Assembly: GCA_023150915.1 (NCBI GenBank)
Contig: JAKLKA010000112.1
Span: forward strand, 1-44,165
Origin: Polyangiaceae bacterium
GTDB lineage: Bacteria > Myxococcota_A > Polyangia > Polyangiales > Polyangiaceae
Length of the DNA stretch: 44,165 bases
Direction of reading: 5' to 3'
Shown here: one piece after another, positions 24,702 to 32,019 of the stretch
Layout: each line of letters opens with the position of its first letter
Numbering within the stretch: position 1 is the stretch's first letter
Translations under genes and position numbers: made by a program
Notes under the pieces: model-generated
What the model saw: only the letters and a program-made list of their open reading frames with translations
Databases searched by the model: none
What the model was told of the DNA's origin: nothing

Positions 24702-25742
24702 TCACTCGAAGACGGTCCCCGCGTAGCGCTTCGCCAGATCGGCGACGGTGTCGTCCAGGAACTGCGCATAGTCCGCCTGGGCCTGCGCAAGCGGCACGCC
24801 CAGCTCGGCGGCGAACGTCTCGGCGAAGTCGTCGCCGTCGCTCACTTTTCGCATCACCGAGAGCAGGCGCGCCTGGACGTCGGCGATGCCCCGCTTCACC
24901 CGCAAGTATTCGATGAAGAAGCCGCTCAGCGCTTGATCGTGACCCACCTCTCCCAGGTTCTGGGTCTGGTCTTCCAGCCCATAGCGCTGGAAGGTGAGGT
25001 CGGCGTCCGAGCCATCGGCCACGTCCAGCCAGTCCACCACGAAGCCGGTGGGTTGGTCGTGAAGCTTCTTGCCGAACTGCGACCCGCTCAGCACCGCGAT
25101 GCCCTCGATCAGCCACCAGGGCAGCCAGGCGTCGTACGGGGCGGCGCGACCGCTGACGATGTGCGTGAGCTCGTGGGCCAGGGTGTCGTCCAGCTCGACC
25201 ACGTTGGCAAGCCCGTCGGCCGGCAAGATCACCGCGTCGGTCGCGGAATGGGTCGCCGAGAAAGCCACGCCGTATGCGCCGGGCGCCCCGGTGGCCTGAT
25301 CGAAGGTCGCGCCGTCGACCACCACGATCCGCACCCGTGTGGACAGGTCGGGCTGGGCAACGTCGTGCGCGTCGAGATCGAAGAGCAGCGCCTCGCACGC
25401 GCCCTGACCGAAGTCGATCACCTCGCTGTCGAGCAAAGGCGAATCCTTGGGCGTCCAGACCTCGATGCGCCGCGAGGTCGCCGCCAGCTCGAGGTTCGGA
25501 GCGGCCGCCGTCACGTCTTTGGGCAGCGGGCGGTCATCGGCTTGGGGGTCGCCCTGGCCGCAGTCGAAGCCGAGCCCGGCGAACCCGCCGACCGAGCTGC
25601 CGCCCGCGCCGGCGGCCCCCGCAGCGCCGCCGCTGCCGGCGAGCCCGCCGCTGCCCGCCGCGCCCCCGGTGCCACCTGCCGGGTCGCCCGACGAACAGCC
25701 CAGCGCGAGAGCCAGCGCGATCACCGCGAACGCACGCACCAC
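24702..25742 (-). CDS. metallopeptidase-like lipoprotein (HExxH)
   Basis: 346 residues from the GTG at 25742; a second GTG three bases later is equally possible. The N-terminus (RAFAVIALALALGC) is a lipoprotein signal with the Cys followed by a Gly/Ala/Ser linker to about residue 55. The C-terminal half carries LAHELTHIVSG, the HExxH zinc site, and WWLIEGIAVLSG downstream, where the Glu could be the third ligand as in gluzincins of the peptidase MA group. Catalytic activity is inferred from the motif. A TATCGT box lies six bases before the start, with no Shine-Dalgarno. Divergent from the lipoprotein at 25786. Confidence 0.8.
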   Translation of the reverse strand: MVRAFAVIALALALGCSSGDPAGGTGGAAGSGGLAGSGGAAGAAGAGGSSVGGFAGLGFDCGQGDPQADDRPLPKDVTAAAPNLELAATSRRIEVWTPKDSPLLDSEVIDFGQGACEALLFDLDAHDVAQPDLSTRVRIVVVDGATFDQATGAPGAYGVAFSATHSATDAVILPADGLANVVELDDTLAHELTHIVSGRAAPYDAWLPWWLIEGIAVLSGSQFGKKLHDQPTGFVVDWLDVADGSDADLTFQRYGLEDQTQNLGEVGHDQALSGFFIEYLRVKRGIADVQARLLSVMRKVSDGDDFAETFAAELGVPLAQAQADYAQFLDDTVADLAKRYAGTVFE

Positions 25743-25748
25743 CGGTCG

Positions 25749-25754
25749 ACGATA
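25749..25754 (-). promoter_or_regulatory. possible -10 box (TATCGT), leaderless-type spacing
   Basis: TATCGT on the minus strand ends six bases before the GTG at 25742, the same spacing as at the kinase-FGE gene. No -35 was identified. Confidence 0.35.
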
Positions 25755-25785
25755 GCACCGCTTTGGGCGATGATCCGCGGGCCCC

Positions 25786-26421
25786 ATGAAGATCGACTTC
25801 GCGCGCTTCGCGCGGCTCACCTTCGCGATTGCCGCGGCTTCGTGCGACCGGCCGCCGCCCGCGGTTCCGTCCCACGTGGCAGCCGCACCCGCCGACACCG
25901 CCGGCAGCCCCGAGCCCGAGCCCGCGGGCCCCGGTGATCCCAGCCCGGCACCGCCGCCCCGCACCGAAGACTCGCCCGCCGATCTGTCGCGGTGCGCCAG
26001 CCTGAGCCCCAGCTGCGAGGGCCTGATCCAGGAATGCCAGTCGCTGGCCGGCACCGGTGACCCGGGTGCCGAGGGCTACTACCCCGGGTATCGCCCGCGG
26101 ATCGCCGAAGAGATCGCCACCTGCTGGTCGGCGAGCCTGTCGCCACCGCAATGTCGAACCCCGGCCATGGGCAAGTGTGTGCGCGACGCCGTGATGCGTG
26201 CGCCCATCGACCCGACGACCTCGTCCGAGTGCGATCAGCTGATGGCGGGCTGCTCGCGCATGGGGGTCAAACCGGTCTATTCGAAGACCGACTGCCAGAA
26301 GGCGCTCTCGTCGGTCACCGGCCGCGCCCGCGAAGACGCCGCGCGCGCCATGGGCCCGTCCGGCGAGGGCTGCACGCTCGAGTACGCGCTGCCGTACTAT
26401 CCGTTTGGGAACGTGTGGTGA
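25786..26421 (+). CDS. small Cys-rich lipoprotein
   Basis: 211 residues. The start ATG begins a short signal (MKIDFARFARLTFAIAAAS) with a Cys at about 20 that fits a lipobox, then a Pro/Ala-rich linker of about 45 residues. The remaining 140 residues have about ten cysteines (RCASLSPSCEGLIQECQSL, ECDQLMAGCSRMG) and look disulfide-bonded. The family is not recognised. It diverges from the metallopeptidase-like lipoprotein across 43 bases and converges with the next gene, ending four bases from its stop. Confidence 0.7.
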   Translation: MKIDFARFARLTFAIAAASCDRPPPAVPSHVAAAPADTAGSPEPEPAGPGDPSPAPPPRTEDSPADLSRCASLSPSCEGLIQECQSLAGTGDPGAEGYYPGYRPRIAEEIATCWSASLSPPQCRTPAMGKCVRDAVMRAPIDPTTSSECDQLMAGCSRMGVKPVYSKTDCQKALSSVTGRAREDAARAMGPSGEGCTLEYALPYYPFGNVW

Positions 26422-26425
26422 GCGG

Positions 26426-27175
26426 TCACTTCACGACGCCCCGGAGCCCGAGGAACAGCCAGTTGTGCGTGGCCTGGCTCTCGATGTCGCGGGACTCGCC
26501 GTTGTCCCCGATCTTGGAATAGATGGTCGCGAAGCGACCGAACGTGAACGCTGCGAAGGGACCATAGGTCGTGGCCCCGGAATCACCGCCCAGATCGAGC
26601 CCCCCTTGCAGCATCAACAGCTCGGCCCCGCGATAGCGGCTCGTGACCTCGCCTACCTTCACCGAGAACCACTCGTAGCCGAGCCCCGCGCCCAGCCACG
26701 GATCGAGCGACCGCCCGGGTGAGAACGCATACTGGGCCTGCGCGCCCAGACGGATGTCGTTGACCGTGCAGCTCTGCTTGTCGCACGCGTCGGCCAGATC
26801 TCCGGCGGGGATCACGACGCCATACGAAAAGTAGAGCCCCGCCATGAAGCGGGGGGATATCTGCCAACCCAGGTCGACCCAGATCGGGATCTGACCGGCG
26901 ACGCCCTCCGAGAGCTCGGCGCCTTCGACCGTGGTCGTCTGGGTCACGCCACCGAGGCTGGAGGTCTTCGTCCACGAACCATGTGTGTCCCCCATCGGAA
27001 GCGCGAACGCCAGCCGGAGACCGAAGTGAATCCCCGAGCTAGCAGTGCCCGCGCCGTCCTCCCCTGCGCCGTCCCAGCCGCCGTCGTCCGAGGCGGCGCC
27101 CGCGACGCCCGCCCAACCGAAGAGCCCGCCGAAGAGCCCGACACCAACGACCCGCGCGGCAGTCCGAGCACCCAT
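26426..27175 (-). CDS. outer-membrane beta-barrel protein
   Basis: 249 residues from the ATG at 27175, where the signal peptide begins (MGARTAARVVGVGLFGGLFG, cleavage near AGAA). The mature part has alternating barrel-type strands (IHFGLRLAFALPMGDT, FMAGLYFSYGVVIPAGD, PWLGAGLGYEWFSVKVGEV, FAAFTFGRFATIYSKI), as in small porin-like outer-membrane proteins. Two Cys (CDKQSC) lie in one loop. Function is unknown. It diverges from the ATPase-kinase gene across 70 bases. Confidence 0.75.
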   Translation of the reverse strand: MGARTAARVVGVGLFGGLFGWAGVAGAASDDGGWDGAGEDGAGTASSGIHFGLRLAFALPMGDTHGSWTKTSSLGGVTQTTTVEGAELSEGVAGQIPIWVDLGWQISPRFMAGLYFSYGVVIPAGDLADACDKQSCTVNDIRLGAQAQYAFSPGRSLDPWLGAGLGYEWFSVKVGEVTSRYRGAELLMLQGGLDLGGDSGATTYGPFAAFTFGRFATIYSKIGDNGESRDIESQATHNWLFLGLRGVVK

Positions 27176-27229
27176 GTCCCCGAGCGTTTCACGCTGGAGT
27201 GGGCCCTGTCTACCCGGACGAAACCCCTC

Positions 27230-27235
27230 TATCCT
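27230..27235 (+). promoter_or_regulatory. possible -10 box (TATCCT)
   Basis: TATCCT lies ten bases before the GTG of the ATPase-TPR-kinase gene. No -35 or Shine-Dalgarno was identified. Confidence 0.3.
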
Positions 27236-27245
27236 GTCTTTTCGA

Positions 27246-30200
27246 GTGACCACCGCTCGCCCGAAGACCAATCTCGCCGCGCCGACGACGCCGTTCGTCG
27301 GGCGCGACGACGAGCTGGCCGATCTGCACGATCAGCTGAAACGCTCGCGGCTGGTGAGCGTGCTGGGGCCGCCCGGTGCCGGCAAGACACGGCTCGCCAC
27401 CGAGTACGCCCTGCGCTACGGCAGCGCGTTCTCGTCGGAGGGGGCTGGCGGGGTCTGGTTCTGCGATCTCAGCGAGGCCCGAGATCTGGACGACGTGGTT
27501 CGCGCGCTGGCGCACGCGCTGGATCTGGCCCTGACCGACGAGCACACCGAGAAGAAGGCGGTCGAGCGCATCGCCGCGGCGCTTGCGGCACGCGGGCCCA
27601 CGCTGCTGGTGCTGGACAATTTCGAGCAGCTGGTGCCGCTGGCGGTGCCTGCCCTCGAGAAACTGCTGCGGCGCGCGGCCGAGGTCAGCGCCATCGTCAC
27701 CTCGCGCGTGCGGTTGGACGTGGGCGGTGAGCTGGTTCACGAAGTGGGCGGGCTCGAGCTTCCGAGCAGCGAGCGCGGGTTCGAGTGCGACGCGGTTCGG
27801 TTGTTCTTGGACCGGGCCCGGGCCGCGCGCAGCGACTTCCAGCCTTCGGCAGATGAGCGCGCCATCGTCGCCGAGCTGGTCACGCGCCTGGACGGCTTGC
27901 CGCTGGCCATCGAGCTGGCCGGTGCACGCATGGGTGTGCTGGGCCCCAAGCAGCTGCTCGATCGCCTGGGCAAGAGCCTGGATCTGCTCCGCGGCGGCAA
28001 AGGGCGATCGCAGACGCTGCGCGCCACCATCGACTGGTCGTGGAACCTGCTCGAAGCCCACGAGCAGCGGGCGCTGGCCCAGGCCTCGATCTTCCATGGC
28101 GGCTTCTCGCTCGAGGCCGCCGAGGCGGTCATCGACCTGGGGGGCGGGTCCGATGTGCTCGACGTGCTCGGGGCGTTGCGCGACAGCTCGCTGCTTCGCA
28201 CGCAGGCCACGCTCGAGCTGCCCGGCGAGGTGCGGTTCGGCCTGCTCGACATCGTCCGCGCCTACGCCGAAGAAAAGCTGGAGGCATCGGGCGAGGCCGA
28301 GGCAGCGCGAGCCCGGCACGCTCGCTACTTCGTGGACGCCGGCACGCGCTGGGCAAGCCGCGTCGAGCGCTCGGACGGCCCAGAGCACCTCCGCCGCCTG
28401 GCGGTCGAGCTGCCGAACCTGATGGCCGTGCACCGCCGGGCGCTCGCGACCGACGCGCCGGGCCCCACGGCTCTGTCGAACGCCCTGGCGGTGACGCTGG
28501 CGCTCGAGCACGTGTTCTACATGCGGGGCCCGACGGCGCCTTGCCTGGTCATGCTCGACCAGGTCTTCGAAGAGGTGCTCGACGGCGTCGAGCCACGGCT
28601 GCTCGCGCTGGGCCTCAAGGCCCGCGGGCGGGCGCTCAGGGACCTGGGTCACGCGGACGAGAGTCTGGAAGCCTTCGAGCGCGCCCTCGAGATCGCGCGC
28701 CGCGCTTCCGACCGCTCCACCGAGGCACGCGTGCTGGGTCACGTCGCCTTCACCCGCATGCAGATGGGCGAAGACGAAGCCGCGCTGGCGCTCTTGGACG
28801 AGGCGACCCGCACCGCGCACGAAGCGGGCGACCTTCGCAGTGAAGGCATGCTGCTGGCCAGCGTGGGCATCGTGCGGGTGCGCCTGGGTCGCCTGGACGA
28901 CGCGGCCCGCGCCTTCGACGCCGCTCTGGCCATCGACGAAGAGGTCGGCAACCGCTACGGGCGCGCTGCCGCGTTGGCCGCGCGGGGCGAGCTGCATCGG
29001 GCCTGCGGCCGCTTGGAGGCCGCGCGCTCGGATCTGGAGGCGGCGCTCGAGGGGTACCGCGAGTTCGGCGAGCGCCGGCACGAGGGCATTGCGCAGACCG
29101 AGCTGGGGGTGCTGTACCAAGAGCAGAAGCGCTTCGCCGAGGCACGCGCCTGCTTGGAGCGTGCGCAAGAGCAACATCGCGAGATGGGCAGCCGCATGTT
29201 CCAGGCCGTGGCCCTGCTCACCCTGGGCGATCTGGAGCGCGAAGAAGCTCGGCTGCCCGAAGCCCGCGCGCACTACGACCGCGCGCTGCGCATCGCCCGC
29301 GAGCTGGGCGACCGCGTGCTGCAGGCCCGCTGCCTGGCCAGCCTGGGCGGCACGCATGCTTCGCTCGACAAGGCCGACGCGGCGCGCGAGTCGCTGCAAG
29401 ACGCCGAACGCCTGGCCCGTGCGCTGGGCGACCCGAGCGCGATTCGCGTGGTCGATCTGGAGCGCGCTCACCTCGATCTGCGCGAGGCTTCGCAGGCTGC
29501 CGCGCGGGGCGAACGCGAAGCGGCCGCCAGCTTCGAGCAGTCGGCTCGAGAGCGCCTGGAACGGGGGCGCAGCGTGGGCCCCTTGCCAGCGCGGCCGGCT
29601 CCCGAGCGCCTGGCGTTTCGGCTCTTGGAGCACGTGCTGACCGACGGCCCGCCGCCGCCCAGCCGCGAGCTGACGCCGTCGGGCAGCGCCCCCCGCAGCG
29701 AGCTGGGTCGCTACGAGCTACTCACCGAGATCGCGTCCGGCGGCATGGCAACGGTCTATGTGGGTCGCCAGCGCGGCGCCGGCGGTTTCGATCGCCTGGT
29801 GGCCGTCAAGCGCATGCACCGGCACCTGGCCTCGGTGCCCAACCTGGCGGCCGCCTTCATGGACGAAGCGCGGATCGCGTCCCTGGTGCACCACCCCAAC
29901 GTGGTGGGCGTGCAAGACGTGCACGAGCACAAGGGCGAGCACCTGCTGGTGATGGACTATGTGGACGGCACCAGCTTGGCAGCGCTGATGACCCGTGCTG
30001 CCCAGGCCAAGCAAGCGATCGCGCACCCAGTGGCGGCCTATGTGGTGGCTCAGGCGCTGCGCGGGCTGCATGCGGCCCACGAACAGGTCGACGTCGACGG
30101 CGCGGCGCTCGGCATCGTGCACCGCGACGCGACCCCTCACAACATTCTGCTGGGTGCCGACGGCTCGGTGCACATCACCGACTTCGGCGTGGCCAAGCTG

Positions 30201-31061
30201 CACCAGCAACGCACCGCCACCGAAGACGGCACCGCCAAGGGGAAGTTCCGCTACATGGCCCCCGAGCAAGTCCGCGGCGAGCCGCTCGACCGGCGGGTCG
30301 ACGTGTTCGCGCTGGGGGTCGTGGCGTGGGAGCTGATCACGGGCCGGCGCCTGTTCGAGGGCGAGAGCGACGTGGTGGTCGTGGCGCGCCTCAGCCAGGG
30401 CGAATACCCCCGCCCATCCAGCATCGATCCGAAGCTCGACCCCGCGCTCGGGGCCATCGTCGAGCGGGCACTGGCCAAGGGCCGCGATCAGCGCTTCCCC
30501 ACGGCGCTGGCGTTCGCCGAGGCTCTGGAGGGCTGGGCCCAGAACAGCGGCGTCGCCGCGCGCGAGCCCGACGTCGCGCGCGTGGTGGAAGAGTTGTGCG
30601 GCGCAGAGCTGGCGCGCCGTCGACGCGCGGTGAGCGAGGCACTGGCCAGCGCACGCACTTTCGGTCGCAGCCTGCCCCCGCCGCCCAGCTCGCCTTCCAG
30701 CGCCGACTCGGCCACACGCCACCTGAGCGCGATCAGCGTGGGCGACAGCGGGCGCTGGTTCGAGCTGCCGGGTGCGGCCCGCGTGAGCCTGCAACGGCGG
30801 CGCGCGCTGCGCTTGATCCTGAAGGCGCTGCTCGAGAAGCGGCTCGCGGCACCCGGCGCGGCGCTGGACCAGCAGGCGCTGCTCGAGGCCGGCTGGCCCG
30901 GTGAGCGGGTGAAGCACGAGGCGGGCACGCTGCGCGTCTACAACGCGCTCTCGACGCTGAGAAAGCTCGGTCTGCGCTCGGTGCTGCTCAGCCGCGACGA
31001 CGGATATCTCCTGGACCCGAAAGCGGAGTTTCTGGCGGTTCGGGAACACGAGTCGACCTGA
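27246..31061 (+). CDS. NB-ARC-like ATPase / TPR / Ser-Thr kinase / winged-helix multidomain protein
   Basis: 1,271 residues from the GTG at 27246. Residues 15-350 are a STAND-type ATPase: FVGRDDELADL, Walker A GPPGAGKT (41-48), Walker B LLVLDNFEQ (about 119-127) and the LPLAIELAGARMG motif. Residues 400-780 are TPR-like helical repeats (LGHADESLEAFERALEIARR, RRHEGIAQTELGVLYQEQKR). A Hanks kinase spans about 820-1095: ASGGMATVYVG, VAVKRM, HRDATPHN with Thr replacing the usual Lys, DFG, and YMAPEQ. The last 90 residues contain a probable winged-helix region (LDQQALLEAGWPGERVKHEA, TLRVYNALSTLRKLGL). It probably integrates ligand or protein sensing with phosphorylation and perhaps DNA binding; inferred from domains. 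Confidence 0.88.
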   Translation: MTTARPKTNLAAPTTPFVGRDDELADLHDQLKRSRLVSVLGPPGAGKTRLATEYALRYGSAFSSEGAGGVWFCDLSEARDLDDVVRALAHALDLALTDEHTEKKAVERIAAALAARGPTLLVLDNFEQLVPLAVPALEKLLRRAAEVSAIVTSRVRLDVGGELVHEVGGLELPSSERGFECDAVRLFLDRARAARSDFQPSADERAIVAELVTRLDGLPLAIELAGARMGVLGPKQLLDRLGKSLDLLRGGKGRSQTLRATIDWSWNLLEAHEQRALAQASIFHGGFSLEAAEAVIDLGGGSDVLDVLGALRDSSLLRTQATLELPGEVRFGLLDIVRAYAEEKLEASGEAEAARARHARYFVDAGTRWASRVERSDGPEHLRRLAVELPNLMAVHRRALATDAPGPTALSNALAVTLALEHVFYMRGPTAPCLVMLDQVFEEVLDGVEPRLLALGLKARGRALRDLGHADESLEAFERALEIARRASDRSTEARVLGHVAFTRMQMGEDEAALALLDEATRTAHEAGDLRSEGMLLASVGIVRVRLGRLDDAARAFDAALAIDEEVGNRYGRAAALAARGELHRACGRLEAARSDLEAALEGYREFGERRHEGIAQTELGVLYQEQKRFAEARACLERAQEQHREMGSRMFQAVALLTLGDLEREEARLPEARAHYDRALRIARELGDRVLQARCLASLGGTHASLDKADAARESLQDAERLARALGDPSAIRVVDLERAHLDLREASQAAARGEREAAASFEQSARERLERGRSVGPLPARPAPERLAFRLLEHVLTDGPPPPSRELTPSGSAPRSELGRYELLTEIASGGMATVYVGRQRGAGGFDRLVAVKRMHRHLASVPNLAAAFMDEARIASLVHHPNVVGVQDVHEHKGEHLLVMDYVDGTSLAALMTRAAQAKQAIAHPVAAYVVAQALRGLHAAHEQVDVDGAALGIVHRDATPHNILLGADGSVHITDFGVAKLHQQRTATEDGTAKGKFRYMAPEQVRGEPLDRRVDVFALGVVAWELITGRRLFEGESDVVVVARLSQGEYPRPSSIDPKLDPALGAIVERALAKGRDQRFPTALAFAEALEGWAQNSGVAAREPDVARVVEELCGAELARRRRAVSEALASARTFGRSLPPPPSSPSSADSATRHLSAISVGDSGRWFELPGAARVSLQRRRALRLILKALLEKRLAAPGAALDQQALLEAGWPGERVKHEAGTLRVYNALSTLRKLGLRSVLLSRDDGYLLDPKAEFLAVREHEST

Positions 31062-31100
31062 TCGAAAGACTTTCATTTTCTTTCACGGGCCAGGGCCGAT
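31037..31100 (+). repeat. 64-bp direct repeat, left copy
   Basis: Matches 31940-32003 at 61 of 64 bases. It begins CGGTTCGGGAACACGAG, spans the last codons and stop of the kinase gene, and continues through GAAAGACTTTCATTTTCTTT. The two copies bracket the vapBC module. Confidence 0.9.
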
Positions 31101-31174
31101 CTCGCGCTGCTCGGCTGCAGCACGGCGCCAAGCTAGAGGCGAAGCGCGGGCGGGCGTTCCTTCGAAAGCGCCGG

Positions 31175-31615
31175 TCACCCAGCGCCACCGCCTTCGAGCG
31201 GATTGGCGACTCTCAACCCGGGAAAGCGCGCGAAGTCGCCGTCGGTCGTGCAGAGGAGCAACCCGTGCTCGATGGCAAGGGCGGCGAGGTGCGCGTCGGG
31301 GACCAACTTGGAGCTCGTGATAGAACGCATGAGGCCGTCGAGGATCTCGCGGTGCCGGTCGCCGGGGTGCGGCACCCAGGCCGGACCGCAGTCGAGCCAA
31401 TCAGCCACTCGCTTCCAAGCCTGGGCCACCGTCGCGGGCCGCTCGAAGACCCGGGGATTCGCGGCAATTCGAACGAAAGCCAAGAGGCTGGTCCACGGCA
31501 GTCCGACGCGAGTTGGACCGTTGAGCTTTTCGTCGAGCCAGGCTCGCGCTGCGTCATGCTGCTCGAAGGAGTCGATGGCAGCGTACAAGAGCAGGTTCGC
31601 GTCGAGCAGGATCAC
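31175..31615 (-). CDS. vapC: PIN-domain toxin VapC
   Basis: 146 residues; a PIN-domain RNase of the VapC type. The acidic residues are in place: LLDANLLLYA (first Asp), a Glu in the second helix (DSFEQHDAARAW), PDAHLAALAIEHG and TTDGDFARFPGL (last Asp). These bind the Mg ions used to cut RNA. The GTG start overlaps the antitoxin TGA by three bases (GTGA), the standard toxin-antitoxin arrangement. The module lies between two copies of a 64-bp repeat. Confidence 0.9.
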   Translation of the reverse strand: MILLDANLLLYAAIDSFEQHDAARAWLDEKLNGPTRVGLPWTSLLAFVRIAANPRVFERPATVAQAWKRVADWLDCGPAWVPHPGDRHREILDGLMRSITSSKLVPDAHLAALAIEHGLLLCTTDGDFARFPGLRVANPLEGGGAG

Positions 31616-31863
31616 CGGTACCCTTCCCCTTCGGCGATGGCGAGCAGGTCGCTCACGTCGTCGATGGCGCCAAGCCGGCACGCTCCGAGGCTCAAGGGTT
31701 TGGTGCGAAAGCGAGCTCTGACCGAGGCGGGCCGCTGCTCGAGCCGAGTCAAACCCTCGCGCAGCGCGGCGTTGACGATTTCCTTGAACGTCTTGTGCTG
31801 CGTTCGCTCCAGCTTCCTCACCAACGCCGCGACGTCGTCGTCCAGAGTCAGAGTGGTCCTCAT
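31612..31863 (-). CDS. vapB: ribbon-helix-helix antitoxin VapB
   Basis: 83 residues. The N-terminus (MRTTLTLDDDVAALVRKLER, TFKEIVNAALREGL) is a ribbon-helix-helix DNA-binding domain; the C-terminal tail (LGAIDDVSDLLAIAEGEGYR) should bind and block the toxin. It is expected to repress its own operon through the inverted repeat directly upstream of its ATG. It precedes vapC with overlapping stop and start. Confidence 0.9.
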   Translation of the reverse strand: MRTTLTLDDDVAALVRKLERTQHKTFKEIVNAALREGLTRLEQRPASVRARFRTKPLSLGACRLGAIDDVSDLLAIAEGEGYR

Positions 31864-31897
31864 GCATCAACACATAAGACTGTTGATGCTTTGATGC
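31864..31897 (-). promoter_or_regulatory. likely VapB operator: 9-bp perfect inverted repeat plus third half-site
   Basis: GCATCAACA (31864-31872) and TGTTGATGC (31881-31889) are exact complements separated by eight bases. A further TTGATGC half-site follows at 31891-31897. The repeat abuts the vapB ATG, the usual place for autoregulation by a VapBC complex. Confidence 0.75.
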
Positions 31898-31939
31898 AAC
31901 CCGCTCCCGCTTCTCCGGAAGGCGCTGGAGTCTCGGCGG

Positions 31940-32003
31940 CGGTTCGGGAGCACGAGGCGACCTGACCGAAAGACTTTCATTTTCTTTCACGGGCCAGGGC
32001 CGA
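31940..32003 (+). repeat. 64-bp direct repeat, right copy
   Basis: Second copy of the repeat at 31037-31100, with three mismatches. It lies directly before the FG-GAP lipoprotein gene and retains a copy of the kinase gene's last codons (VREHE), now non-coding. Confidence 0.9.
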
Positions 32004-32019
32004 GCGCGGGGCGTACCCA

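Noticed and set aside
27210-29633. Open frame of about 800 codons opposite the ATPase-TPR region
   Set aside because: Antisense to a gene with intact Walker and TPR motifs; composition is Gln/Ala-rich noise.
31037-32003. Insertion sequence or integron around vapBC
   Set aside because: No transposase, integrase or terminal inverted repeats were found between the direct repeats; only the toxin-antitoxin genes.
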